Below are positions 44,978-53,403 of a DNA stretch of 64,000 nucleotides, piece by piece. Every line of letters begins with the position of its first letter. Position 1 is the stretch's first letter. Below the pieces are notes generated by a model. It made no database searches, was not told the DNA's origin, and saw nothing but the letters and a program-made list of their open reading frames with translations. Position numbers and translations under genes: made by a program. The DNA is from Streptomyces sp. DG1A-41 (lineage in GTDB: Bacteria > Actinomycetota > Actinomycetes > Streptomycetales > Streptomycetaceae): contig NZ_CP146350.1 in assembly GCF_037055355.1 (NCBI RefSeq), positions 7,463,001 through 7,527,000 of the forward strand. Reading direction: 5' to 3'.

Positions 44978-45718
44978 ATGACGGCGCGACACGAGCAGAT
45001 CGCCGACGAACTGCGGCGGGCGATCGACCGCGAGGAGTACACCGTCGGCAGCCGGCTGCCCTCCGAGACGGAACTCGCCGCCCACTACGGCGTCTCGCGC
45101 GGCACGGTCCGCCAGGCCGTCGCGGCCCTCACCGCCGAGGGCCTCATCGGCTCCCGGCAGGGCGCCCGCCGCGTGGTGCTGGCCAGCCGGCGCAGCCAGA
45201 GCTTCGCCGAGCTGCGCAGCTTCGCCCAGTGGGCGCGCGCGATGGGCCACGAGGCGACGGGGCAGGTGATCGCCCAGCAGTACCGGCCGGCGACGGCCGA
45301 GGACGCCGTACGTCTGCAACTCCGGGAAGGAACTCCGGTGTTGGGTGTCCTGCGGTTGCGGGGCCTGGACGGCGAACCAGTACTGCTGGAACGCACGGTG
45401 TACGCGGACTGGATCTCCCCGGCCGTCCAGGCGATCGAGCCCGACTGTCCCTCCGTGACCCAGCGCCTCTACGACGACACAGGCCTGGTCTTCGCCTACG
45501 GTGAGCACGTCATCGACGCGGTCGCGGCCGGCGCCCAGGACGCCGAACTGCTCGGCATCCGCCGTACGAGCCCGTTGCTGAGGGTCCGCAGGATCACGAC
45601 CACGCGCGAGGGGCGCCCGGTGGAGTGGTCGGACGACCGCTACCGCTCGGACGCCGTGAGCTTCAGTGTGCACAACTCGACCGGGAGCAACGCGCTGGCG
45701 CGCAACACGTCGGATTAG
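44978..45718 (+). CDS. GntR-family (HutC/UTRA) regulator, PhnF-like
   Basis: This is a 246-residue repressor. The N-terminal winged HTH shows IADELRRAIDREEYTVGSRLPS and VSRGTVRQAVAALTAEGLI. The UTRA ligand domain has VLGVLRLRGLDGEPVLLERT and ends PVEWSDDRYRSDAVSFSVHN. The ATG at 44978 has GAGGGGA upstream. It is divergent from the ABC-hydrolase operon and should repress it through the ACTTGTCTGAACAAGT site until the imported compound or a product binds. HutC regulators commonly sense sugar phosphates, amino sugars or phosphonates. Confidence 0.88.
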   Translation: MTARHEQIADELRRAIDREEYTVGSRLPSETELAAHYGVSRGTVRQAVAALTAEGLIGSRQGARRVVLASRRSQSFAELRSFAQWARAMGHEATGQVIAQQYRPATAEDAVRLQLREGTPVLGVLRLRGLDGEPVLLERTVYADWISPAVQAIEPDCPSVTQRLYDDTGLVFAYGEHVIDAVAAGAQDAELLGIRRTSPLLRVRRITTTREGRPVEWSDDRYRSDAVSFSVHNSTGSNALARNTSD

Positions 45719-45753
45719 CGAAGGAGCCGCTTCGGACCCGCAGGAAATGCCGA

Positions 45754-45796
45754 AGGGCGGCACCGCGCCGTGCTGTGACTGGCGCGGTACCGCCCT
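45754..45796 (+). terminator. Stem-loop after the GntR gene
   Basis: A 16-base stem with one mismatch (45754-45769 and 45781-45796) and an 11-base loop lies 35 bases after the gntR stop. Confidence 0.8.
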
Positions 45797-45861
45797 CGCA
45801 CAGTGAGGCGTTACTTGATGCAGACCAGGCGGTCGGTGGTGATGGTGGGACACCCGCTAGA

Positions 45862-45897
45862 GACCTTCAAAGGCCGGCGTTACGGCGGCTGAAGGTC
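45862..45897 (-). terminator. Stem-loop overlapping the end of the TetR remnant
   Basis: GACCTTCA (45862-45869) pairs with TGAAGGTC (45890-45897), with an inner GCCG/CGGC helix. The TetR stop codon lies inside it. It may have been that gene's terminator. Confidence 0.4.
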
Positions 45898-46290
45898 CTT
45901 TGCCGGGGTTCCCGTCGGCGCGACTGCGCCCAACACGCGGAGCGGACTGGTGTGGAGTGCTTCAGCTGCCTCCTCGCTGGACATCCGGCCGGCGCCGACC
46001 TCGCCGCCCGCAGCGTGGCCAAGGTTGATGGTGACAGCGACGAGCCAGTCCGGTGAGAGTCTGCCGTCGAATTCCCCGGTCGCCTGACCGCGCTGGATCA
46101 CCCGCTTCAGCCGGTCGGCGACCGGCGCATGGCGTTCGGGTCGGTGTGCGCATCAGTGGGCAGCAGGCTGATCTTCTGGAGCAGGACAGGTTATCGCCCG
46201 GCTGTCCGGTTGCTGGCGTCGAGTAGTCGCAGCAGTGCATCCGCAGCAGGTCCTGCGTCAAGGTCGGCGGCGTCCATCGCGGCGAGGTTG
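45880..46290 (-). pseudogene. TetR/AcrR-family regulator, C-terminal remnant
   Basis: The minus strand encodes the ligand-domain end of a TetR protein in broken frames. The first piece is DLDAGPAADALLRLLDAS, followed by a stop. The last is VIQRGQATGEFDGRLSPDW, VAVTINLGHAAGGEVGAG and EEAAEALHTSPLRVLGA. The HTH domain is absent. The remnant abuts a nucleotidyltransferase remnant on the other strand near 46286. Confidence 0.6.
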
Positions 46291-46500
46291 GGGATCGATG
46301 CTCTGATTGGCGAGCGGACCCGGGGGCATCGCGACCTGGACTTGATGCATCGGAAGGATCACGAAGCCGCTGTCATGGCAGCCTTGTCCGGCATGGGTTT
46401 CGCAGAGAGCCTGGACTGGCGGCCCATCCGGTTCGTCGTAACGGATCTGGACGGCCGAGACATCGACCTTCACCCGCTGGTCTTCGCCGAGGACGGCTCA
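46286..46500 (+). pseudogene. Aminoglycoside/lincosamide nucleotidyltransferase-like fragment
   Basis: The frame reads LGIDALIGERTRGHRDLDL then DWRPIRFVVTDLDGRDIDLHPLVF, which matches the catalytic core of ANT(2'')/Lnu-type nucleotidyltransferases (GWGIDAL...R-H-x-DLDL and the third acidic residue in DIDLHP). The region before GIDAL (normally VWVDGGW) has been replaced by TetR-derived DNA, and the C-terminal third is missing. The enzyme would not fold. Such genes modify antibiotics; this fragment indicates past presence only. Confidence 0.6.
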
Positions 46501-46512
46501 GCATGCCGAGAG

Positions 46513-46551
46513 CCGCGGGCCGGTCGCCGCCCCTGGGCGACCGGCCCGCGG
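46513..46551 (-). terminator. Strong stem-loop after the levanase gene
   Basis: A perfect 16-base stem (46513-46528 and 46536-46551) with a 7-base loop lies just past the stop of the minus-strand levanase gene. Confidence 0.85.
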
Positions 46552-46563
46552 ACCTGCGGCTTG

Positions 46564-49122
46564 TCACCGCCAGATGGACTTCAGCTGCCACGCCTGCATG
46601 TGGTCGAGGGTGGCGGTGCCGCCCTCGGCGAAGACCTCGACGCCGGTGCTGGAGGGGTCGGGGAAGATCTGGTCGGTGATCACGGCCTCGCCGTTGCCGC
46701 CGAAGACCTCGACGGATGACCAGTCGACGAGGATCCGCAGCTTGACCTTGCCGTTCTCGGGCTTCAGTGGTGCTGTCTGGACGCCGGGGAAGGTGCTGTT
46801 GAAGTCGCCGACGCCGGAGCGGGTGCGGTCGACGTACAGCTCCTGTGTCGTGGTGTCGTAGCCGATGACGGTCTCCTCGCCCCCGGCACCCGTGCGCACC
46901 TTCAGGCCGAAGCGTTCGGCGTCCTTGAGGGAGAAGGTCGCCTCGATGTCGAGCGCCCTGCCCTTGGCTGCGCGGCCGATCAGGGGCTTGGAGGTGCTCT
47001 TGACGGTGACGGCGGACGCCGTGGCCGGGCGCTTGTTCCGGAGGGACTCCAGGCTGCCCACCGGGGTGCTGGTCAGCCGGATCTGGCCGTTGATCGTGCG
47101 CAGTGCCATTTCCCGGGGAACACTCTGCGCGCCGCGCCAGGGGGAGGTGGGGATGGACTGGCCGTAGTCCCAGTTGTTCATCCAGCCGATCATGTAACGC
47201 TTGCCGCCCGGTGCGTTCTCCCAGGACACCGCCGCGTAGTAGTCCTTGCCGTAGTCGGCCCAGTCGGCGCGCTGTACGACGGACTTGGCGGGCTTGTCCG
47301 CGGCGGTGAACCGGTCGGCCAGGATGTGGCCCCAGCCGGCGGTGTTCATGTCGACGATCTGGATCCGCGCCTTCTTGCCGAGGTAGGGGCGCATGTTGAA
47401 GGACGCCCAGTCCAGGTTCTCGCTGTCGGCGCCGGTGGCGCTGCGGACGACCTCGCCGTCGACGATCAGGTTGACGGACGTCTCCTGCGAGACGCGCTGG
47501 GCCTGGCTGTCGGACAGCATGATGTGGTCGACGTTGATGTGGCCCCAGCCGCCGGTGTTGTCGTCGACGATCCTGATCCGCGCCTTCTTGCCGGCGAGGT
47601 CCTTGACGTCCCAGGAGGACCAGTTGAGCGCCTCGGCGTCCTTTCCGGTGGAGCTGCGGACGACTTGGCCGTCCACGAGGAGTTCGACGGCGGTGGGGTT
47701 GTCGGAGTCAGCCGGGTGGTTGCCGCCGCCGATGAGGAAGTTGATGTACTTCCTGTCGATGCTGAACTCGGGCGACGTGAGGGTGCCGGTGGTGGAGTCG
47801 CCGTTCAGGTAGGTGTTGACCAGTCCGTCGCCCAGGAAGCCGGAGACCTGTCCCTGGCCGGGGAGGGTGCCGGTGGCCGGTGCGGTGCCGAAGGCGTCTC
47901 CGGTCGCCGTCCAGTCGCCGTAGGTTCCGCCCTCGAAGTCGGCGAGGACCGTCCCCTCGGGCGGAGTCGTGTCCAGGACGGTTCCGGCCTCGTGCGGGTG
48001 CCGTCCGCCACCGATCTTGAAGTTCAGGTAGGGGCTGTTGACGGTGAAGGAGGGGGAGGTGAGGGTGCCGGTGGCGTCGTCGCCGCCGTGGAAGCTGTTG
48101 GCGAGGCCCTTGCCGTCGAAGCCTTCGACGGTTCCCTGCCCTGCCACCGCCCCGGCCGCCGGTCCGTCGCCGAACGCGGTGCCGGTGGCCGTCCACGCGC
48201 CGAAGTCGGTGCCCTCGAAGTCCTGCATCACCGTGCCGGAGGGCGGGGTGTGGGTGCCCTTGTCCTCGGCGGTGAACTTCCTGCCGTCGAAGTCGCCGAT
48301 GAAGTACTGGGCGGCCGAACCGCCCGCGATACCACCGGGGTTGATGTTGACGACCAGGACCCACTTGATGTTGTTCTTGTCCCCGTCGACCGCGAGGGGG
48401 AACAGGTCGGGGCACTCCCACACGCCACCCGTCGCGCCGGCCGGCCCGAACTCGCTCTGGAGCTTCCAGTCCTTGAGGTTCCTGGACGAGTAGAACTGCA
48501 CCTTGTGCTCGGTGGACAGCGAGACCGTCATCAGCCAGCTCTTGGTCGGCGCGTACCACTGGACCTTGGGATCGCGGAAGTTGTTGGAGCCGATGTCGAT
48601 GACGGGGTTGCCCTGGTACTTGGTCCAGGTGCGGCCGCGGTCGGTGCTGTAGGCGAGCGACTGGGCCTGCTTGCCGCCGTTCTTGTAGGCGCTGGTGTAG
48701 ATCGCCACCATGGGCGGGTTCTTCTCGGTACCAAAGCCGGTGGTGTTGTTCCAGTCGACGACCGCGCTGCCGGAGAACACCATCTCCTCGTCGTCGTGCG
48801 ACAGGGCGAGAGGCAGCTCCTTCCAGTGCACGAGGTCCCGGCTCACCGCGTGCCCCCACGACATGTCGCCCCAGGAGTTGCCGTTGGGGTTGTACTGGTA
48901 GAAGAGGTGGTACTCGCCCTTGTAGTACACGAGGCCGTTGGGATCGTTCATCCAGTTCTTCTCCGGAGTGAAGTGGAACTGGGGTCTGTAGGTCTCGGTG
49001 TACGGCGGGGTGTCCGCAGCGACGGCCCGGGGGGCGAGCGGGGCGGCGGACAGGGCGTAGATGGTCGCCACCGCCGCCATCACCCGTATGCGGGCATGCC
49101 GGGATGCGCGTGCAGAGCTCAT
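46564..49122 (-). CDS. Secreted GH32 levanase/fructanase with nested inserted modules
   Basis: This 852-residue exported fructan hydrolase starts at ATG 49122, with AGGAG five bases upstream. A signal peptide (to about residue 36) is followed by the GH32 five-blade propeller. WMNDPNG (57-63) holds the nucleophile Asp60, RDPK (183-186) the transition-state Asp, and ECPD (236-239) the acid/base Glu236. Between blades there is an insertion at about 293-608. It has two copies of one module, and the second copy (about 386-540) sits inside the first (about 293-378 and 547-608). The propeller resumes near 615, and the C-terminal beta-sandwich covers about 680-852. It should release fructose or short fructans from levan or inulin outside the cell. 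Confidence 0.9.
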   Translation of the reverse strand: MSSARASRHARIRVMAAVATIYALSAAPLAPRAVAADTPPYTETYRPQFHFTPEKNWMNDPNGLVYYKGEYHLFYQYNPNGNSWGDMSWGHAVSRDLVHWKELPLALSHDDEEMVFSGSAVVDWNNTTGFGTEKNPPMVAIYTSAYKNGGKQAQSLAYSTDRGRTWTKYQGNPVIDIGSNNFRDPKVQWYAPTKSWLMTVSLSTEHKVQFYSSRNLKDWKLQSEFGPAGATGGVWECPDLFPLAVDGDKNNIKWVLVVNINPGGIAGGSAAQYFIGDFDGRKFTAEDKGTHTPPSGTVMQDFEGTDFGAWTATGTAFGDGPAAGAVAGQGTVEGFDGKGLANSFHGGDDATGTLTSPSFTVNSPYLNFKIGGGRHPHEAGTVLDTTPPEGTVLADFEGGTYGDWTATGDAFGTAPATGTLPGQGQVSGFLGDGLVNTYLNGDSTTGTLTSPEFSIDRKYINFLIGGGNHPADSDNPTAVELLVDGQVVRSSTGKDAEALNWSSWDVKDLAGKKARIRIVDDNTGGWGHINVDHIMLSDSQAQRVSQETSVNLIVDGEVVRSATGADSENLDWASFNMRPYLGKKARIQIVDMNTAGWGHILADRFTAADKPAKSVVQRADWADYGKDYYAAVSWENAPGGKRYMIGWMNNWDYGQSIPTSPWRGAQSVPREMALRTINGQIRLTSTPVGSLESLRNKRPATASAVTVKSTSKPLIGRAAKGRALDIEATFSLKDAERFGLKVRTGAGGEETVIGYDTTTQELYVDRTRSGVGDFNSTFPGVQTAPLKPENGKVKLRILVDWSSVEVFGGNGEAVITDQIFPDPSSTGVEVFAEGGTATLDHMQAWQLKSIWR

Positions 49123-49191
49123 GGTGTCTCCTAGTCCCGCGGCTCGTCGGCGCAGCGCTGACTGCGGCCCCGGCGCGGACGGACCGAAAAG

Positions 49192-49262
49192 TGACACCCC
49201 AGCGGCGTCGACGTCCACGCAGCCGACTGGGGTGTCAACGACGACATGTGTCATCGATGACA
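49192..49262. promoter_or_regulatory. Inverted repeats in the levanase promoter region
   Basis: TGACACCCCAG (49192-49202) and CTGGGGTGTCA (49227-49237) form a perfect 11-base inverted repeat around a 24-base centre. Next to it TGTCATCGATGACA (49249-49262) is a perfect 14-base palindrome with a central CG, the usual form of LacI-family operators. A minus-strand TTGACA lies at 49233-49238. The 420 bases between levanase and lacI contain no gene. Confidence 0.55.
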
Positions 49263-49541
49263 GCGAGTGCCCGATTATGAAGCGCAGTCCGGCCGGTGCG
49301 TCAACGGTGCGGGCGTGATTGCTCCGGTACGGGCCTGCGGTCCGTCGGGCATCGTCGGCGGTCGCGAACCGCACCAACGAGTTCGGCCATGACGGGGTGA
49401 GGTCGGCAAACACGCAGGTCAGAGTGGTGACTTGGGTGGCAACCGGCAGGCTTCCGCGGCGTCGTGCGAGACCGGGACCGGCCGCGTTAACGAGTTGTTT
49501 CCGGGGTGTTGACCGGTAGGGCCTCGCGGTGCTTCACTTCC

Positions 49542-49606
49542 GGGACCGGTCCCGAAACCGGTTCCGGGACCGATGCCGGTACCGGTTGCACGGGTCTCTG
49601 TACGAT
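49542..49606 (+). repeat. Four 12-bp tandem repeats centred on ACCGGT, abutting the lacI promoter
   Basis: Four 12-base units lie head to tail at 49542-49589: GGGACCGGTCCC, GAAACCGGTTCC, GGGACCGATGCC and GGTACCGGTTGC. Each is centred on ACCGGT (ACCGAT in the third) and the first two are near-palindromic. A further ACCGGT is at 49512. TACGAT at 49601-49606 is a good -10 for the lacI gene, so the last unit covers the -35 region. The array looks like an operator cluster for cooperative binding. Confidence 0.6.
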
Positions 49607-49663
49607 CAGGCCCTTGGGAGCGGGAGGACGTCTTCCGCCTCTGCAGGAAGGGAGGGAGGTGAC

Positions 49664-50671
49664 ATGGGAGTCACTATCGCCGACGTGGCTTCGCGGGCCG
49701 GGGTCAGCAAGACGACGGTCTCGCGGGTGCTGAACGGCAAGGGCGAGATCAGCGAGGACACCGTCTCGAAGGTCCGCAAGGCGATCTCGGAGCTCGGTTA
49801 TGTGCCGAGCGCGGGGGCCGTGGGGCTGGCACGCGGCACGACCCAGATGATCGGGATGCTGGTCCCTGACTTGGCCTGGGCCTGGGCCGGCATAGTGCAG
49901 GCGGTCGTCGAAACGCTGGAGGCCGAGGGCTTCGGGCTGCGGATGCTGACCTGGAACCGCGGTGAGGAGTCACTGCGCAGGCTGGGCCTGCAGGTCGCTG
50001 CCAAGTCGTTCGACGGGCTGCTGGTGATAGAGCCCGAGGGGGCCCTGGGATCCATCACGGAACTGCACGAGGCCGGACTGCCGGTGGTGCTGATCGACGA
50101 CCGCTTCCAGCGGCCGGGATTCCCCTACGTGGCCACCACCAACCGGGAGGGCGGCGAGCAGGCGGCGCGCCACCTGCTGGACATCGGCCGTCGTCGCCCT
50201 CTGGTGGTGACCGGTCCTGATGAGTACGGCTGCACGCAGGAACGGCTGGGCGGCTTCGTCGACGCGTATGCGCAGGCCGGGATCGAACTCGAGCCGCGCA
50301 GAATCATCTGCGGCGACTTCCTGTTCGACGACGGCCGGAGCGCGGTGGCGCAAGCTCTCGCGGACGGCGTGGAGTTCGACGCGGTCTTCGGGCACAACGA
50401 CCCCTTGGCGGCCGGCGTGATCGCGGCCCTGCACGAGGCCGGCCTTGAAATTCCGCGGGATGTCGCCGTGGTGGGGTTCGACGACGTCGAGGTGGCGTCG
50501 TACACCTATCCGGCGCTGACCACCATCCGTCAGCCGATGCGGGAAATGGGTGAGGCGGCGGCTCGTCTGCTGCTCGACCACGTGCGCAGATCGCCGGAGG
50601 CCGCTCCCTCGCGCATCGTTCCCACCAGCCTCGTGATCCGTGGCTCGACGTTGGAGCCGAGCTCGAACTGA
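49664..50671 (+). CDS. LacI-family transcriptional regulator
   Basis: This is a 335-residue repressor. The N-terminal HTH shows TIADVASRAGVSKTTVSRVLNG (LacI signature), and the hinge helix region VGLARGTTQMIGMLVPDL follows. The periplasmic-binding-like ligand domain covers residues 60-335 (DGLLVIEPEG, AVVGFDDVEVASYTYPALTT). The ATG at 49664 has a long purine-rich ribosome site, GGAGGGAGGTGAC. It lies between the divergent levanase and the downstream sugar importer operon and is the likely repressor of both. The effector is probably a fructose- or glucose-containing oligosaccharide. Confidence 0.9.
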   Translation: MGVTIADVASRAGVSKTTVSRVLNGKGEISEDTVSKVRKAISELGYVPSAGAVGLARGTTQMIGMLVPDLAWAWAGIVQAVVETLEAEGFGLRMLTWNRGEESLRRLGLQVAAKSFDGLLVIEPEGALGSITELHEAGLPVVLIDDRFQRPGFPYVATTNREGGEQAARHLLDIGRRRPLVVTGPDEYGCTQERLGGFVDAYAQAGIELEPRRIICGDFLFDDGRSAVAQALADGVEFDAVFGHNDPLAAGVIAALHEAGLEIPRDVAVVGFDDVEVASYTYPALTTIRQPMREMGEAAARLLLDHVRRSPEAAPSRIVPTSLVIRGSTLEPSSN

Positions 50672-50713
50672 CGCGACGTCATCGCGATGCGTAAGTGATG
50701 GCGCCTCGCGGCC

Positions 50714-50743
50714 GGGCGGTGCGTTGCCGGTGACGCACCGCCC
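50714..50743 (+). terminator. Stem-loop after lacI
   Basis: GGGCGGTGCGT (50714-50724) and ACGCACCGCCC (50733-50743) form a perfect 11-base stem with an 8-base loop. Confidence 0.75.
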
Positions 50744-51063
50744 CCGTCTCCTTGAAACCCAGGCGAACCTCTTCGGCCTCGCCTTCCTCACAACATCCCG
50801 CGGTTGCGCCTGCGTTCACGCGGCACCGCCCACCTGCACTTTCCGCCCGCGCGTTTCCCGATCCGGGACACCGAAGGGGCGCCTGGCACATCCCGCCCGG
50901 CCGCTACCCACTCCGCGTCGGACGCTCCCACGCCGACCCGCGAGGGACCGCCGCCGCACCACAGAGGCTGCCCACTCATGGGTCGGCCCATCCGGGCGCC
51001 CGCCCCTTCCTACCCTTCGCCGCCCCCCCGCGCCTGTCTCGCTCAACGGCAAGGAGCCGCATC
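50744..51063. other. Intergenic region upstream of the sugar importer operon
   Basis: No gene is seen in these 320 bases. A small palindrome TCCCG-ATC-CGGGA lies at 50856-50868 and may be an operator. The importer promoter must lie here, because a terminator separates it from lacI, but no clear -35/-10 pair stands out. Confidence 0.4.
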
Positions 51064-52362
51064 ATGCGTATCACTACCCGTCACGCTGTCAGAACCGTCC
51101 AGACCCTGTGCGTCACCCTCACGGCAGCCCTCGTGGCCACCGGCTGCGGCCGGAGCGAGGATTCCGGCCCCGGCAAAGACGCACCCGCCGAGATAGCCGC
51201 GGGCAAGGCCAAGGGGACGGTGGTCATGTGGTCCCTGGGTGACCCCGACGAAGACCTGAAGGAGCTGGCCAAGAAGTTCGAGCAGGAGAACCCGGACGCC
51301 GACGTCAAGATCACCGCGGTCCCGTGGGACGGCGCCCACGACAAGCTGACCACCGCGATAGCCGGCGGCAACACACCGGACATGTCCATGGTGGGCAGCA
51401 CTTGGATGGCCGAGATGGCCGCCTTGAACGGCTTTCAGGCCACCCCGACGTCGATCAAGTCCTCGGACTTCTACCCCGGCCAGTGGGACACCACCAAGTA
51501 CAAGAACACCTCGTACGGCGTCCCGTTCATCGCCGACACCCAAGCGGTCTACTACCGGACCGATCTCACGGCGAAGGCCGGCATCAAGGGCGCCCTGGCG
51601 GGCGACTGGGACGGATACCTGAAGGATCTCAAGGCCATCCAGGCCACCGCCGGCAAGGAGAACCCCAAGCTGCGCCACGCCAGCGGGCTGGTGATGGGCT
51701 TCAACTCCTGGATCTTCTGGCTGCCGATGGTCTGGCAGCAGGGCAGTGACATCTACGACGCCAAGACCGGAAAGTTCACCTTCGACACGCCGGAGGTCGC
51801 CAAGGCGCTGGAGAACTACGCAAGCGTTCCGAAGCAGGGCCTGGCGCCGACCGACAGGGCGGACAACGTGCAGAGCTTCCAGGACGGGCTGACCGCCGTC
51901 TACCAGGAGGGCGCGTGGGCCGGCGGCACCTTCCACAAGGACTCTCCGCAGCTGGACGGCAAGTGGAAGACCATGCCGACGCCGTACACCAAGCAGCCCG
52001 CAGGGTTCGCCGGCGGCACCGACCTGGCGGTGTTCAAGGAGGCCAAGAACCCCGACGCGGCATGGAAGTTCGCCCAGTTCCTGACCGAGCCCGCCAACCT
52101 CGCGACCTATTCCAAGGCCACCGGCAGCCTGCCTCCTTCGCCCCAGGCGTGGACCGAGGGGAAGCTGACCGAGGACGAGAACTTGAAGGCGTTCGCCGAG
52201 CAGCTCGAGGTCAGCAAGGCGCCGCCCGCCATCACGACCTGGCAGCAGATCGCCGACACCATCGACTCCGAACTGGAGAAGCTGACCCTCGGCAAAGCCA
52301 CCGTCGCCGAGGTGCAGAAGACGCTGCAGTCCAAGGCCACCAGCATCGGCACCGGCCGCTGA
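51064..52362 (+). CDS. ABC sugar-binding lipoprotein (CUT1 family)
   Basis: This is a 432-residue lipoprotein with lipobox VATGC (Cys28). The ATG at 51064 has AAGGAG seven bases upstream. The mature domain has CUT1 binding-protein features: VVMWSLGDPDEDLKELAKKF, NPDADVKITAVPWDGAHDKL, GVPFIADTQAVYYRTD and AWKFAQFLTEPAN. It would capture an oligosaccharide outside the cell for the two permeases that follow. No ATPase gene is in the cluster; Streptomyces CUT1 importers commonly share the ATPase MsiK encoded elsewhere. Confidence 0.88.
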   Translation: MRITTRHAVRTVQTLCVTLTAALVATGCGRSEDSGPGKDAPAEIAAGKAKGTVVMWSLGDPDEDLKELAKKFEQENPDADVKITAVPWDGAHDKLTTAIAGGNTPDMSMVGSTWMAEMAALNGFQATPTSIKSSDFYPGQWDTTKYKNTSYGVPFIADTQAVYYRTDLTAKAGIKGALAGDWDGYLKDLKAIQATAGKENPKLRHASGLVMGFNSWIFWLPMVWQQGSDIYDAKTGKFTFDTPEVAKALENYASVPKQGLAPTDRADNVQSFQDGLTAVYQEGAWAGGTFHKDSPQLDGKWKTMPTPYTKQPAGFAGGTDLAVFKEAKNPDAAWKFAQFLTEPANLATYSKATGSLPPSPQAWTEGKLTEDENLKAFAEQLEVSKAPPAITTWQQIADTIDSELEKLTLGKATVAEVQKTLQSKATSIGTGR

Positions 52363-52380
52363 GCGCCGCCGCGTGAGTAC

Positions 52381-52410
52381 CCCTCGTACGGACAACCCTC
52401 GTACGGACGG
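52381..52410 (+). repeat. 15-bp direct repeat before the permease start
   Basis: CCCTCGTACGGACAA and CCCTCGTACGGACGG stand end to end and reach the ATG at 52411. They differ at two positions. They replace any normal ribosome site for the first ATG. Confidence 0.65.
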
Positions 52411-52419
52411 ATGACATCC

Positions 52420-53397
52420 ATGTCCACGAAAACGCTTCCCGAGCGGGGCGACACCCACGAGCAGGGCACCGCAGGGTCGGAACGGAGTGCCGATCGCCGG
52501 CATTCCGGGCTCCGTAGCACGGCGCGCGGCAGGCAGGCCCGGGCCGCCTGGGTCCTCGCCGCCCCGTTCCTCGCGCTGTTCTTGGCCTTCATGCTGCTGC
52601 CGGTGGTGTGGTCGCTGCTGATGGGCCTGACCGACACCAAGAGCGCGGACCTGCGCACACCGCTGAACGTGTCGTTCGTCGGCTTCGACAACTACGTACG
52701 CCTCTTTGAGGACCCGCAGTTTTTCACGGCCCTGCGCAACACGGCCGTGTTCGTCCTGGTGGCCCTGCCCCTGACCCTGGCCGCCGGGCTCGCAGCGGCG
52801 GTTGCCCTCGACCGGGGCATCCGCCGCTTCCGGGCCGTCTTCCGGGTCGGCTTCTACCTGCCGGTGATCACCAGCATCGTGGCCGTCGCCGTGGTGTGGA
52901 AGACGCTCCTGGAACCTCGCGCGGGACTGGCGAACCTCGTCCTGGGCTGGTTCGGGATCGACGGTCCGGCCTGGCTGGCGGACACCCGCTTCGCCCTGCC
53001 CGTCATGATCGTGATGGCGGTGTGGCGCAACCTCGGCACGGTCATGATCATCATGCTGGCGGGTCTGCAGTCCGTCCCCCAGTCCCTGATGGAAGCGGCC
53101 GAACTCGACGGCGCCGGGCCCTGGCAGCGGTTCTGGCGGGTCACCTTCCCGCTCCTGCGGCCGGCCCTGCTGCTGACCGCCGTGACCACCGGCATCGGCT
53201 ATCTGCAGTTCTTCGACGAGCCGTTCGTGATGACCGATGGCGGACCGCTGGACTCCACCCTGTCGGCGACGTTGTACGCCTACAAACAGTTCGGCAACGG
53301 CAACTACGAGATGGCGTCGGCCGCCGGCTACGTCATCTTCGTCCTCATCGTCGCGCTGACCGTGCTGCAGTTCCGCGTGCTGCGAGACAAGGACTGA
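52420..53397 (+). CDS. ABC sugar transporter permease (MalF type)
   Basis: This is a 325-residue permease. A hydrophilic N-terminus of about 40 residues is followed by six hydrophobic segments. The EAA loop reads LMEAAELDGAGPWQRFWRVTFP, a textbook CUT1 permease motif. Two ATGs, 52411 and 52420, are possible; the second is better spaced from GGACGGATGA. It forms a heterodimer with the next permease. Confidence 0.88.
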   Translation: MSTKTLPERGDTHEQGTAGSERSADRRHSGLRSTARGRQARAAWVLAAPFLALFLAFMLLPVVWSLLMGLTDTKSADLRTPLNVSFVGFDNYVRLFEDPQFFTALRNTAVFVLVALPLTLAAGLAAAVALDRGIRRFRAVFRVGFYLPVITSIVAVAVVWKTLLEPRAGLANLVLGWFGIDGPAWLADTRFALPVMIVMAVWRNLGTVMIIMLAGLQSVPQSLMEAAELDGAGPWQRFWRVTFPLLRPALLLTAVTTGIGYLQFFDEPFVMTDGGPLDSTLSATLYAYKQFGNGNYEMASAAGYVIFVLIVALTVLQFRVLRDKD

Positions 53398-53403
53398 TGC
53401 CTC

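Noticed and set aside
47326..49134. 602-codon open frame on the plus strand opposite the levanase
   Set aside because: Low-complexity Val/Gly/Asp composition typical of an antisense shadow; the levanase catalytic motifs are on the other strand.
49319..49519. 66-codon frame between levanase and lacI
   Set aside because: No ribosome site, composition unlike protein, and it lies in a region full of regulatory repeats.
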